Numbered from the stretch's first letter, positions 9,347 to 16,470 are shown. The stretch: 64,000 bases of DNA from Bacteroides sp. MSB163 (GCF_036416795.1 NZ_CP143867.1:4952001-5016000); one strand, 5' to 3'. Program-made: numbers and translations. The notes: a model not told the origin generated them from the sequence alone.

Positions 9347-9883
9347 CTATTTGATGACTTCTATAAGATCCGGGTGGATAGTAGCCATGGCAACAGCGAT
9401 GACGCCTTGTATCTCGACAACCACACGGCGATCACGCGCACCTTTCACTTTCAGGAAAATTCCTTCCTGACCCTCGAAATCACCACCTGTGACACGAACT
9501 TTAGTACCTTTAGACAGGTTCAGTTCATCAGGCTGGAAATACAGAAGATGGTCATTATAGGTACCGGCAACGGCAATGAACCGCTGCATCTCGCTGTCCG
9601 AGATGATAATCTTTTGACCGCTACGGGTATCGGTGATATATTGCAAATAAGTTACCTGAGATTTTATACGCTTCACATCAGAAGGGCGGGCATGAACAAA
9701 AAGCAAGTTATGGATCACCGGAACCAAGGCACGAACCTTCTTCCCTTTCTTTATGCTGATCTTATATTGCATAGGAACAAAACAGCCTATCCCCTCTTTT
9801 TCAAGTAGACGCATAGCATCTGGCTCTCTACGGTAGGTGGCACGCATCGCATACCATATTTCGATTTCTTTATCCACTTCCAT
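9347..9883 (-). CDS. upxY: UpxY family NusG-like transcription antiterminator
   Basis: The protein is 178 residues long. It has an N-terminal NGN domain (WYAMRATYRREPDAMRLLEKEGIGCFVP, given here only as its pattern of a short Trp-Tyr start and a Cys-Phe-Val-Pro end near residue 35) and a C-terminal KOW domain with GTKVRVTGGDFEGQEG around residues 125-142. UpxY proteins load on RNA polymerase in the leader of their own capsule operon and prevent early termination. The gene is first in the locus and is preceded by a leader of about 200 bases and the inverted-repeat switch at 10087-10293. With the switch as sequenced, no capsule-facing consensus promoter is visible upstream, so this copy should be poorly expressed. 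Confidence 0.93.
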   Translation of the reverse strand: MEVDKEIEIWYAMRATYRREPDAMRLLEKEGIGCFVPMQYKISIKKGKKVRALVPVIHNLLFVHARPSDVKRIKSQVTYLQYITDTRSGQKIIISDSEMQRFIAVAGTYNDHLLYFQPDELNLSKGTKVRVTGGDFEGQEGIFLKVKGARDRRVVVEIQGVIAVAMATIHPDLIEVIK

Positions 9884-10086
9884 TTTAGGGGTTATTTCAG
9901 AAAAGGGTGTTCTCTTGGGGCTTCGAAACCCTTACACACTCCTGAGTTTCAATCACTTGCGAACGCTTTATGTAAAATATGACAAGCAATGCGTCCCTCT
10001 TGCCAACAGATTTTATGCAGTAGTTCATTACCTCGAAGGTAAAAAGCTATAAACGAACTAGTTAAATAGAAATATCATCTTTTAAT
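9884..10086 (-). promoter_or_regulatory. upxY leader between invertible promoter and start codon
   Basis: About 200 bases separate the switch from the upxY ATG at 9883. No ORF is supported here. In related loci this leader is where transcription stops unless UpxY is present. I see only short hairpin-forming words (GAAAC and GTTTC around 9925-9950 on the minus strand) and no strong U-tailed terminator, so the termination site itself is not identified. Confidence 0.45.
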
Positions 10087-10102
10087 CGTTCGTTTAATGT
10101 GC
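10087..10102 (+). repeat. Left inverted repeat of capsule promoter switch
   Basis: The 16-base sequence CGTTCGTTTAATGTGC is the exact reverse complement of 10278-10293. It contains the CGTTCG core seen in capsule promoter inverted repeats of Bacteroides. Beyond the core, scattered matches continue on both sides (for example AAA at 10105-10107). Confidence 0.85.
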
Positions 10103-10245
10103 GTAAATATTTTTAAAATATCCAGAATTGAGATAGGTATAAAAAGAATTGATATTAACTAATATTTTTATAAAACCTTTATAACTTATATTCAACAACT
10201 TAGATAGACAAAGCAGGTATTATAAAAATATTTTTCATCAAACAT

Positions 10246-10276
10246 TTTGTCAGTTAAAAAAACACATTTATCTTTG
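10246..10276 (+). promoter_or_regulatory. Consensus promoter inside the capsule switch, facing right
   Basis: A -33 box TTTG (10246-10249), a 19-base spacer and a -7 box TATCTTTG (10269-10276) fit the Bacteroides sigma consensus exactly. Transcription should start near 10283, inside the right repeat, and proceed toward the unknown ORF at 10477. In the inverted state the same promoter would serve upxY. Confidence 0.8.
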
Positions 10277-10277
10277 T

Positions 10278-10293
10278 GCACATTAAACGAACG
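10278..10293 (-). repeat. Right inverted repeat of capsule promoter switch
   Basis: GCACATTAAACGAACG is the exact reverse complement of 10087-10102. It overlaps the predicted start of the transcript from the promoter at 10246-10276, as expected if the recombination site is copied into the leader RNA. Confidence 0.85.
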
Positions 10294-10476
10294 TTTTTTG
10301 GGCACTCCCAAGAATTACGTATAAAACAACTATAGATCAGCAACTTACCATCAAAAAAGTGACTTTTTTTTTCACTTATTGCATAATCGATTTTCACCCT
10401 TCATCTTTATCTTATACTTTTGTATCTTTTTAAACATTGCAAATATCAGTTAATAAGCAATCAATATGTAAATCAA

Positions 10477-10896
10477 ATGGAAAGTATAAAGAAAAACAAA
10501 AAACTTAAATGGCATACCCAAATAAATAAGACAGACAAGACATACAATATTGTAAATCAAAGAAATACAAGTAGAAAAACAGTGAGTAATGTCAGCATAA
10601 TTGAGGAAGAATGGCTGGCTGAACGGAAGTATTTCGGAATTAACACCTATGCATACGTAGGCATACTCAGAGCCTTCAAATTAGGGGCTTATAGAGGACT
10701 TGGAATCAAAACAATCAATGATTTAGCAGCACATTTATTCGCAAGTGGAAATATATTAAAACAGGATAAAGGAAGAGATACTCCACTGAAATTAAGCAGT
10801 TTAAGAACAGAGCTAAGAAAAGTGTGGGCAGTGATAAAACAGGAAGATACGGCAAACATAGATCCTTATGGATATGACGTGAAATTAAATCCATAA
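10477..10896 (+). CDS. Hypothetical protein, 139 aa, beside capsule switch
   Basis: I do not recognise this protein. A longer frame from a TTG at 10420 exists, but a -7 box TACTTTTG at 10415-10422 puts transcription start near 10429, so the ATG at 10477 is preferred. The first 40 residues are rich in Lys, Asn and Thr. The rest, from about residue 40, looks like a compact helical domain with EEEWLAERKYFGINTYAYVG and RAFKLGAYRGLGIKTINDLA. No signal peptide or membrane segment is seen. It is 54 bases upstream of the VirE_N gene on the same strand. In the present switch orientation it also lies downstream of the capsule promoter, so its expression may be opposite to that of the capsule. Confidence 0.6.
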   Translation: MESIKKNKKLKWHTQINKTDKTYNIVNQRNTSRKTVSNVSIIEEEWLAERKYFGINTYAYVGILRAFKLGAYRGLGIKTINDLAAHLFASGNILKQDKGRDTPLKLSSLRTELRKVWAVIKQEDTANIDPYGYDVKLNP

Positions 10897-10950
10897 TAGT
10901 TCATTCCAAAGAAAGAGGCGACCTTTGCACGAAATTTAAAAAGCAACGCA

Positions 10951-11574
10951 ATGGAAAACTCTTTTAGAATGTCACTATTCATGCCCCCTATCTCTCCGAT
11001 AAAGGACAAAACAACAGGAAGGATCGTAAAAAACGCCACACTGACTCCACTACGCACAGTGGAACTCAGCGAAGTATACAAGTTAGTCACTTCAAACGCG
11101 AAACTTGCCGCGCTCACTCTCGATGTACGAAACGCCGTACAGCAGGGTGACGACAGTGTCTGCCGCCTATTGAAGCAGCAGACACTGCCCTACGTGACCC
11201 CATGCGGAGTCTTCACCCGACGTAGGAGCGACTGTATAGAAGAAACGTCCGGACTCGTAGTAGTGGACGTAGACCATCTCGAATCCAATGAGGAAGCCCG
11301 AAAACTGCGCCAACTACTATTCGAAGATCCCTATCTACACCCCGTGTTAGTGTTCATCAGTCCCACCGGAAAGGGCGTGAAAGCCTTCGTACCCTGCGCA
11401 CCCGGACAAAGCGCCACAGATGGAATCCGCTGGGCGATGAGCTATGTACACTGCATGTACGACACCGACCATCCGCAACCGGGAAAAGGAGTGGATACCT
11501 CAGGAAAAGACCTCGTACGCTCCTGTTTCCTGTGCCATGACCCGGAAGCGTTGATGAGAAGAATTGACAGTTGA
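10951..11574 (+). CDS. VirE N-terminal domain protein (BT4734-like)
   Basis: This 207-residue protein matches the VirE_N domain found at the start of Bacteroides proteins related to mobile-element primases and helicases. Visible features are LPYVTPCGVFTRRRSD (residues 82-97), SGLVVVDVDHL with its acidic Asp-x-Asp pair, and FISPTGKGVKAFVPC, followed by a C-terminal HPQPGKGVDTSGKDLVRSCF. The Asp residues recall an archaeo-eukaryotic-primase-like active site, but activity is not shown. It precedes the DUF3987 gene by 63 bases. In other genomes the two parts may be one protein, so this pair looks like a split VirE-type replication protein. It belongs to the cassette that often adjoins capsule loci. 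Confidence 0.8.
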   Translation: MENSFRMSLFMPPISPIKDKTTGRIVKNATLTPLRTVELSEVYKLVTSNAKLAALTLDVRNAVQQGDDSVCRLLKQQTLPYVTPCGVFTRRRSDCIEETSGLVVVDVDHLESNEEARKLRQLLFEDPYLHPVLVFISPTGKGVKAFVPCAPGQSATDGIRWAMSYVHCMYDTDHPQPGKGVDTSGKDLVRSCFLCHDPEALMRRIDS

Positions 11575-11592
11575 CAATTGACAGTTGACAAT
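11565..11592 (+). repeat. Short tandem repeat at the VirE_N stop codon
   Basis: Two copies of GACAGTTGACAATT lie head to tail. They cover the last codons and the stop of the VirE_N gene and continue into the 63-base gap before DUF3987. The gap then runs on as repeats of an AAAAACTTA-like word up to 11635. Such low-complexity words also occur at 29.5 kb, 35.7 kb and 37.8 kb in the window. Confidence 0.7.
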
Positions 11593-11637
11593 TCAAAAAC
11601 TTAACAACTTAAAAACTCAAAAACTTAGAAACTCAAA

Positions 11638-13446
11638 ATGGAACCATTATCTTCATTGCATCTCCTGACCGAAGCCATCAGAAATGCGGGAGCAGACATC
11701 GCCCCCACCTATCAAGAGTATATCCAACTCGCCTTTGCCATCGCCACCGACTGCGGCGAGGCAGGACGTCAGGATTTTCTCACCCTGTGCAGCCTCTCAT
11801 CAAAGTATGACCATCAAGCAGCAGAACGACTATTCAGCAACGCCCTGAAGACCGGACACAACGACGTACACATAGGCACCGCCTTCCATCTGGCAGAGCT
11901 GTGCGGCGTGAAAATCGAATATGAAAATCCAGGCACTGTTGGTACAGTTGGTACAGAAGTTCGCCCCCCTTCTGGCACACACACACGCACACGCGTGAAA
12001 GAGGTGTGCTCACAAGAGAAAAATGACTTCTCTTGTGAAGAAGAGACTTCGTCGGGCAGCGCTCCGCTGTCTCCTTTGCCCACTTTCGACAAGAACATCC
12101 GGTGGCCTTATCCTCTGGAACACATCATGAGTTGCGCCACCTCCGATGCCCAGAGCGACGTTCTGCTGCTGGGAGCGCTCAACGTATTGGGAGCCACCAT
12201 GGGGCCGCACGTCCGGTGCGCATACGGAGGAAAGATGATATCGCCCTGCATGCAGACTTTCACTTCGGCCAACTCCGCATCCGGAAAGGGAGTCCTGTCG
12301 CTGGTACGCCTGCTGGTAGAACCTTTTCACGATGAGATACGCAAGCAGGTGGCAGAAAGAATGGCGTGCTACCAACGCGACAAGGCAAAGTACGACGCAT
12401 TGGGAAAAGAACGGGCGAAAGCCGAGGTTCCGACACTGCCGTCCAACAAAATGTTCCTCATCTCAGGAAACAACACGGGAACGGGCATCCTGCAAAATCT
12501 GATGGACTCCGATGGCATCGGACTGATATACGAAAGCGAAGCCGACACCATATCCTCCGCCATCGGCTCGGACTACGGACACTGGAGCGACACTCTGCGA
12601 AAGGCTTTCGACCACGACCGGGTGGCCTACAACCGGCGCACCGACAGGGAATACCGTGAAGTAAAGAAAACGTATCTCTCGGTACTCATATCCGGCACTC
12701 CCTCACAAGTGAAGTCACTGATACCTACTGCCGAAAACGGGCTTTTCTCACGACAGATTTTCTACTACATGCCCTCCATACGACACTGGCAAAACCAGTT
12801 TGACCGAAACGACCGAGATCTGGAAGAACCCTTCACCAAGATGGGGATGGAATGGAAAGAAAAGCTGAAGACCATCCATATGGGAGGAATTTTCACCCTA
12901 CATCTCTCCGACGGTCAGAAAGAGGAATTCAACCGACAGTTCTCCCAACTCTTCACCCGCTCCGAACTGACAAACGGCAGCGAAATGTCGGGCAGCGTGG
13001 CACGTCTGGCTATCAACATCTGCCGCATCATGGAAGTGGTGGCCATGCTGCGTATGCTTGAAAGCGGAGATATAGCCACGTCACCACACCTTTCGCCCGA
13101 CCCCGGTACTTCTGCCGATAATCTGAAAGACCACATCGTAAGCTTATGGAACCTCGACATCACCGAAGATGATTTCCACGCCGTGCTGTCGATGGCCGAA
13201 TGTCTATATCGCCACGCCACCCATATCCTTTCCTTCCTGCCCGCCACCGAAGTAACCCGTCGGGGCAATGCCGACCGGGACGCACTGGTGCAGTGCATGA
13301 AAAAGAGATTCACACGGATTGAATTCCTGCAAAAGGCTGAAGAGATGGGTATAAAAACTGCCACCGCTTCAACCTGGCTGAAACGGATGTTGAAAAACGG
13401 GCTGGTGGAGAATATGGATGGAAAAGGAACTTATCAAAAACCTTGA
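11638..13446 (+). CDS. DUF3987 domain protein (mobile-element primase/helicase-like)
   Basis: A 602-residue protein with a small N-terminal domain (about residues 1-95, PTYQEYIQLAFAIATDCGE) that resembles the primase C-terminal/PriCT region, a variable linker, and a DUF3987 domain from about residue 155. The DUF3987 part contains SANSASGKGVLSLVRLL, a P-loop-like Gly-Lys segment, and LIYESEADTISSAIGSDYG, a Walker-B-like stretch. The C-terminus (TRIEFLQKAEEMGIKTATASTWLKRM) looks like a winged helix. This fits ATPase modules linked to VirE_N proteins in Bacteroides. Its cellular role is unknown; a DNA-replication or defence-like function is inference. The linker holds a very GC-poor-to-CA-rich stretch (ACACACAC near 11980) that could be slippage-prone. 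Confidence 0.8.
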   Translation: MEPLSSLHLLTEAIRNAGADIAPTYQEYIQLAFAIATDCGEAGRQDFLTLCSLSSKYDHQAAERLFSNALKTGHNDVHIGTAFHLAELCGVKIEYENPGTVGTVGTEVRPPSGTHTRTRVKEVCSQEKNDFSCEEETSSGSAPLSPLPTFDKNIRWPYPLEHIMSCATSDAQSDVLLLGALNVLGATMGPHVRCAYGGKMISPCMQTFTSANSASGKGVLSLVRLLVEPFHDEIRKQVAERMACYQRDKAKYDALGKERAKAEVPTLPSNKMFLISGNNTGTGILQNLMDSDGIGLIYESEADTISSAIGSDYGHWSDTLRKAFDHDRVAYNRRTDREYREVKKTYLSVLISGTPSQVKSLIPTAENGLFSRQIFYYMPSIRHWQNQFDRNDRDLEEPFTKMGMEWKEKLKTIHMGGIFTLHLSDGQKEEFNRQFSQLFTRSELTNGSEMSGSVARLAINICRIMEVVAMLRMLESGDIATSPHLSPDPGTSADNLKDHIVSLWNLDITEDDFHAVLSMAECLYRHATHILSFLPATEVTRRGNADRDALVQCMKKRFTRIEFLQKAEEMGIKTATASTWLKRMLKNGLVENMDGKGTYQKP

Positions 13447-13566
13447 TATAACAACGTGCACTATAATATAAAACGCGTACGTGCGCACATGTGTGTGTGT
13501 GCCAGAAGACCGACGAACTTCTGTACCAACTGTACCAATCCTCCGTTCTCCTTTGCGCTGCCGAAC

Positions 13567-13623
13567 CTCACCTTTGCACCGCTCAAATCAACCTTTACGC
13601 CGCTCAAGCTCACCTTTACGATG
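13567..13623 (+). repeat. Degenerate 21-bp tandem repeats downstream of DUF3987
   Basis: Three units begin CTCA and contain a CCTTT core: 13567-13581 (short), 13582-13602 and 13603-13623. They lie between the converging ends of DUF3987 and DUF4248, where no gene is supported. Their origin is unknown. A terminator role is not evident. Confidence 0.6.
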
Positions 13624-13635
13624 CCAAGCATAGCC

Positions 13636-13854
13636 TCAGGGCTCCCCCAGCGCGCCTACTATCAGGCTCACCTGGGCAGGCGTATAAGAACGTGAACGGG
13701 GAGAAAGCCCCAGGGCGGACAGGCCGGCACGCAAACCGGGATAAAGATCAATCCAATGTTTCAACTTACGATAGGCAGACTCCGGACAGAGATCGGGACA
13801 ATAGAGTTGGGCAAGTTCAGTACGCCCATAGGTACGGATTTCAAAAGAGTTCAT
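13636..13854 (-). CDS. DUF4248 domain protein
   Basis: A 72-residue basic protein with the DUF4248 pattern: FEIRTYGRTELAQLYCPDLC at the N-terminus, the central KLKHWIDLYPGL, and a C-terminal RSYTPAQVSLIVGALGEP. Small proteins of this family are nearly always found, on the opposite strand, between the DUF3987 gene and the HU-like gene in Bacteroides capsule-associated cassettes. The TYGRTELAQLY and TPAQV segments resemble the helices of a small helix-turn-helix protein, which would suit a DNA-binding role. That is inference. It is divergent from the HU-like gene and shares a 220-base upstream region with it. Confidence 0.8.
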   Translation of the reverse strand: MNSFEIRTYGRTELAQLYCPDLCPESAYRKLKHWIDLYPGLRAGLSALGLSPRSRSYTPAQVSLIVGALGEP

Positions 13855-13996
13855 ATCTGATATTCATGTGTTATATTTCATCAAAGATAGACATAAATCA
13901 TGACATTATCAAAGATATATATGTAAATAACAGACTAAAACAGACCTTAATCGACTCTAACAGTCCGAAAGAGACAAACGCCTATACTCACAGTGT

Positions 13997-14004
13997 TACC
14001 TTTG
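13997..14004 (+). promoter_or_regulatory. Probable -7 box of the HU-like gene
   Basis: TACCTTTG fits the Bacteroides TAnnTTTG consensus. I see no good -33 TTTG at the right distance. The start would be near 14011, which leaves a leader of about 64 bases before the ATG at 14075. Confidence 0.55.
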
Positions 14005-14074
14005 CACTGTTGAGTTCAACCTCGTGAATCTTTAAAATTATAATTGTTTAATCATTTAAATTATTTATCAAACT

Positions 14075-14554
14075 ATGATTCGTTACAAAAAGTATCAAGT
14101 GACGGGCGAAAACAGCCCGCTGAAAGGTCTCTGGTATGCGCGTCCCGTAATTGAAGAGACGTTCGACATCGAGAGACTTGCCAAACACATGTCCAACCAC
14201 AACACTCCCTACTCGAGTGGTGTCATCAAGGGAGTGTTGACAGACATGGTTTCCTGTACCAAGGAACTGATTCTGGATGGCAAGAATGTAAAAATGGATG
14301 ATCTGGCAATTTTCTCCGTAGGGATTGTCAGCAAAAAAGGCGCAAAATCTGCCGCCGACTTCACATTGGCTAATAACGTAAAGGGGTTGAAACTCCGTGC
14401 CCGTGCCACGGGTGAACTGAGCAATGCTCAGATTAACCTGGAAGGGCAAATGAAGGAGGCTTCCATGTACACCGTGGAAGGCAGCTCATCCGGCAACACT
14501 CCCGGCGGCGGTTCCGGAGGAGACGGTGGGCTCGATGAAAATCCATTGGGATAA
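14075..14554 (+). CDS. HU family DNA-binding protein (HU-HIG type)
   Basis: This 159-residue protein belongs to the HU/IHF-like group of Bacteroides in which an HU domain is followed by a glycine-rich tail. Residues 1-125 carry the fold: MIRYKKYQVTGENSPLKG, FDIERLAKHMSNHNTPYSSG, and LDGKNVKMDDLAIFSVGIVSKKG, the last resembling the HU beta arm region. After about residue 130 the chain becomes Gly/Ser-rich (SSSGNTPGGGSGGDGG). The protein should bind DNA as a dimer. It is the first gene of a short unit with the smalltalk peptide and the amidase. Its link to the neighbouring capsule locus is unknown. Confidence 0.88.
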   Translation: MIRYKKYQVTGENSPLKGLWYARPVIEETFDIERLAKHMSNHNTPYSSGVIKGVLTDMVSCTKELILDGKNVKMDDLAIFSVGIVSKKGAKSAADFTLANNVKGLKLRARATGELSNAQINLEGQMKEASMYTVEGSSSGNTPGGGSGGDGGLDENPLG

Positions 14555-14598
14555 ACCCCGCGTCCGCATAAATCATGAACTATAAATCTTTATCTCTC

Positions 14599-14706
14599 AT
14601 GAACGAAGAAAGAAAGTCGAAAAACGTATGGGCCATTGTCCTCAAAGTAATCATCACCGTAGCCACCGCCATTGCGGGAGCTTTAGGGTTAGGCGCCTGC
14701 AAGTAG
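14599..14706 (+). CDS. Smalltalk protein, 35-aa single-pass membrane peptide
   Basis: A 35-codon frame starts at an ATG at 14599 and ends at TAG 14704-14706. The peptide has a charged N-terminus (MNEERKSKN), one hydrophobic segment (VWAIVLKVIITVATAIAGAL) and a C-terminal GLGACK that looks like a short lipobox-like end. Peptides like this, annotated as smalltalk proteins, sit between HU-like and amidase genes in many Bacteroides. The amidase ATG follows two bases later, so the two are probably translationally coupled. Its position before a cell-wall amidase suggests a holin-like or membrane-anchoring role, but nothing in the sequence proves it. Confidence 0.82.
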   Translation: MNEERKSKNVWAIVLKVIITVATAIAGALGLGACK

Positions 14707-14708
14707 AC

Positions 14709-15122
14709 ATGCGCACGATTACCCTACTCATTATTCATTGCTCGGCCACGCCTCAGGGTGTGGACCTGAGCTTCGAAGATTGCCGCCGCGATCACATTCG
14801 CCACCGCAGCTTCAGTGACATCGGCTACCATTTCTACGTGACTCGTGACGGTGAGATTCACCGTGGCCGCCCACCGGAAAAAGTTGGTGCACATTGCCTC
14901 AATCATAACCGGCACTCCATCGGTATCTGTTATGAAGGAGGTTTGGATGCCGACAGTCAGCCATCCGACACTCGCACCTTAGAGCAAAAAGCTTCACTGC
15001 TTGCACTGCTCCGCGAATTGAAGCGTATCTTTCCACGCGCTCTGATTGTGGGTCATCATGACCTGAATCCCATGAAACCTTGTCCTTGCTTCAATGCGGA
15101 AAGGGAATATAGGGGGCTGTAA
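14709..15122 (+). CDS. N-acetylmuramoyl-L-alanine amidase (Amidase_2/T7 lysozyme type)
   Basis: A 137-residue zinc amidase that would cut the bond between N-acetylmuramic acid and L-alanine in peptidoglycan. Zinc ligands are visible in LLIIHCSATP (His near residue 9), VGAHCLNHN and the C-terminal HHDLNPMKPCPCF (His plus Cys, as in T7 lysozyme). The FSDIGYHFYVTRDGEIHRGR segment carries the family tyrosine. A longer frame from 14628 exists but overlaps the smalltalk gene; the ATG at 14709 directly precedes the first beta strand. There is no signal peptide, so export would need a partner, perhaps the peptide upstream. The stop codon lies inside a long palindrome. Confidence 0.92.
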   Translation: MRTITLLIIHCSATPQGVDLSFEDCRRDHIRHRSFSDIGYHFYVTRDGEIHRGRPPEKVGAHCLNHNRHSIGICYEGGLDADSQPSDTRTLEQKASLLALLRELKRIFPRALIVGHHDLNPMKPCPCFNAEREYRGL

Positions 15123-15172
15123 ATCGGTCATGGTCGGAAGAATAATCTTCCGACCATGACCGATTTACAGCC
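15115..15172. repeat. Perfect 27-bp palindrome over amidase stop codon
   Basis: Bases 15115-15141 and 15146-15172 are exact reverse complements with a 4-base loop (ATAA). The left arm includes the last codons and TAA of the amidase. The right arm starts the gap that follows. The hairpin would be very stable and may act as a transcription end or RNA-stabilising structure. There is no T-run after it on either strand, so an ordinary intrinsic terminator is doubtful. Confidence 0.85.
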
Positions 15173-15274
15173 TCGTTTGAGAAAATTCAGTTGAACAAAT
15201 ATGGACGTTTTGAACCAGAATTTCCTGATGGTTTCTTTGATGCCACATTAGCCGAACTTATAGAGATGAAATAA
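15173..15274 (+). pseudogene. C-terminal remnant of an ATPase-like (DUF3696-type) gene
   Basis: An open stretch with no start codon ends at TAA 15272-15274. It encodes FEKIQLNKYGRFEPEFPDG and then FFDATLAELIEMK. The pattern YGRF..E.PDGFFD near a C-terminus resembles the tail of AAA-type ATPases with a DUF3696 domain. The rest of the gene is gone; the amidase palindrome abuts the fragment directly. I infer that an insertion or deletion left only about 33 codons. The identification is from memory of the family ending and is tentative. Confidence 0.45.
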
Positions 15275-15314
15275 AGATGGAAAATTCGAAGAGTTAGCTC
15301 AAGATAGTTGAGTA

Positions 15315-16382
15315 CTACATTTTTACGCCCACCTTTCCCAACATTAACCGGACTATTCTTGCTGCAATGAAGCAGCACGGAATACCAACTGCACAAACCA
15401 GTGCCAATCTCATCAAAGGAGAAACCGGCAAAAGCTCCATAATACACACACAACCCACTACAATTGCCGGATGAATAAAATAAGCCGCATAACTATCAGT
15501 GGACAATTTCTGAACCAAAGGTATCGGCTTGTTCCAATGAGCCTTCCCGTATGCTAACAGAAAATAGCAAATACTCACACACATAACAGGTTCCCAAAAG
15601 GCATAAAATAAAGCCTGCAAATTCCATCCACCCGAGAATAAATCCATCTGTTCTGAAAAGCTACTCATTACAATCAATAAAGAAGGAATACCACAGAGAA
15701 GTGCTATAAAAAACCAGGGAAGTGCATTCTTCACACAAATTTTATCCAGCCAATGATTACGATACGCTACAATCCCCAACAAATACATACCTATATATAA
15801 AGGAAAGAACCCCAGCTGCAATCCTAAAACTTCACTTCCTACAGGAACATAAAGACGAATGAGGAATGCTGCGGCACCCGTCACTACCATAAATATAAGA
15901 ACACCCATTATTGCAGGATATTTCCAATTCAGTACCAACCGCTTCGTACAGAAATGGCGATAAACAGCATAACTCAATTCAAAAACCAACAGTGTAAACA
16001 CAAACCACATCGGTCCAAAACCCGGTCTTCCCCACACACCGTATATCCAATATACTAATAGAGGATTAATCAGAAAACTATAAATCAAAAGAGGAATACC
16101 CAAACGGTTAAAGCGATCGTATATAAAAGATTTCATGCCTTTACGATCAAAAGAAAAGGGCATCAGGTAGGCAGAGATAAAAAAGAAAAGACTCATAAAA
16201 TAGGATTGGTCAATAGCCATAGATGCTGACAGCAACCCTTGAGTCAAGCCGGTAGTTGTTTCCTTCGATATGTAATACCATCCACCAGAAGCTCCGAAAG
16301 CAATCGCAGAGTGATGATAGAATACCAGCATAGTCAGGAAAACCCGTAATAAGTCAAGATAATAAAAACGTGTCCGATTCAT
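15315..16382 (-). CDS. Acyltransferase family 3 membrane protein
   Basis: A 355-residue integral membrane protein with about ten hydrophobic segments. Family features are RFYYLDLLRVFLTMLVFYHHSA at the N-terminus, with the conserved Arg-Val-Phe and the catalytic-type histidine pair in YHHS, and FISAYLMPFSF in the next loop. These proteins move acetyl or other acyl groups onto sugars or other envelope molecules. The gene is alone: a terminator of the PspC/PadR unit separates it upstream. It is close to the capsule cassette but is not clearly part of it, and its target is unknown. Length and start are normal. Confidence 0.85.
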   Translation of the reverse strand: MNRTRFYYLDLLRVFLTMLVFYHHSAIAFGASGGWYYISKETTTGLTQGLLSASMAIDQSYFMSLFFFISAYLMPFSFDRKGMKSFIYDRFNRLGIPLLIYSFLINPLLVYWIYGVWGRPGFGPMWFVFTLLVFELSYAVYRHFCTKRLVLNWKYPAIMGVLIFMVVTGAAAFLIRLYVPVGSEVLGLQLGFFPLYIGMYLLGIVAYRNHWLDKICVKNALPWFFIALLCGIPSLLIVMSSFSEQMDLFSGGWNLQALFYAFWEPVMCVSICYFLLAYGKAHWNKPIPLVQKLSTDSYAAYFIHPAIVVGCVCIMELLPVSPLMRLALVCAVGIPCCFIAARIVRLMLGKVGVKM

Positions 16383-16411
16383 AATATTTATATTTATGGT
16401 TAATTAAAATA

Positions 16412-16443
16412 GCTTGGAGATATTCTTTAAAATATCTCCAAGC
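16412..16443 (-). terminator. Intrinsic terminator of PspC/PadR unit
   Basis: A perfect 13-bp stem (16412-16424 with 16431-16443) has a 6-base loop. On the minus strand it is followed by TATTTTAATT. It lies after the PspC stop and before the acyltransferase start. Confidence 0.75.
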
Positions 16444-16470
16444 CCCCAGAAAAACTAAAATAACAATCTG

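Larger units (their letters stand above)
10087..10293. promoter_or_regulatory. Putative invertible capsule promoter segment, OFF orientation
   Basis: Exact 16-bp inverted repeats at 10087-10102 and 10278-10293 enclose about 175 bases. Just inside the right repeat is a full consensus promoter (TTTG at 10246-10249, 19 bases, TATCTTTG at 10269-10276) that reads rightwards, away from upxY. On the minus strand within the segment I see no comparable promoter facing upxY. Inversion between the repeats would put the promoter next to the left repeat, reading into upxY. The arrangement matches the phase-variable capsule promoters of Bacteroides, flipped by the serine recombinase Mpi or other invertases. 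No invertase gene lies in the window, so the enzyme would act in trans. Confidence 0.85.

Noticed and set aside
9299..9808. Plus-strand open frame opposite upxY
   Set aside because: It is antisense to upxY and has no family pattern; the minus-strand UpxY features are clear.
10420..10476. TTG-initiated extension of the hypothetical gene at 10477
   Set aside because: It overlaps a TACTTTTG promoter box, so it would not be transcribed from the gene's own promoter, and the added residues match nothing recognisable.
13456..13695. Open frame over the 21-bp repeats after DUF3987
   Set aside because: It overlaps the DUF4248 gene on the other strand and its content is repeat-derived, without a ribosome binding site or family pattern.
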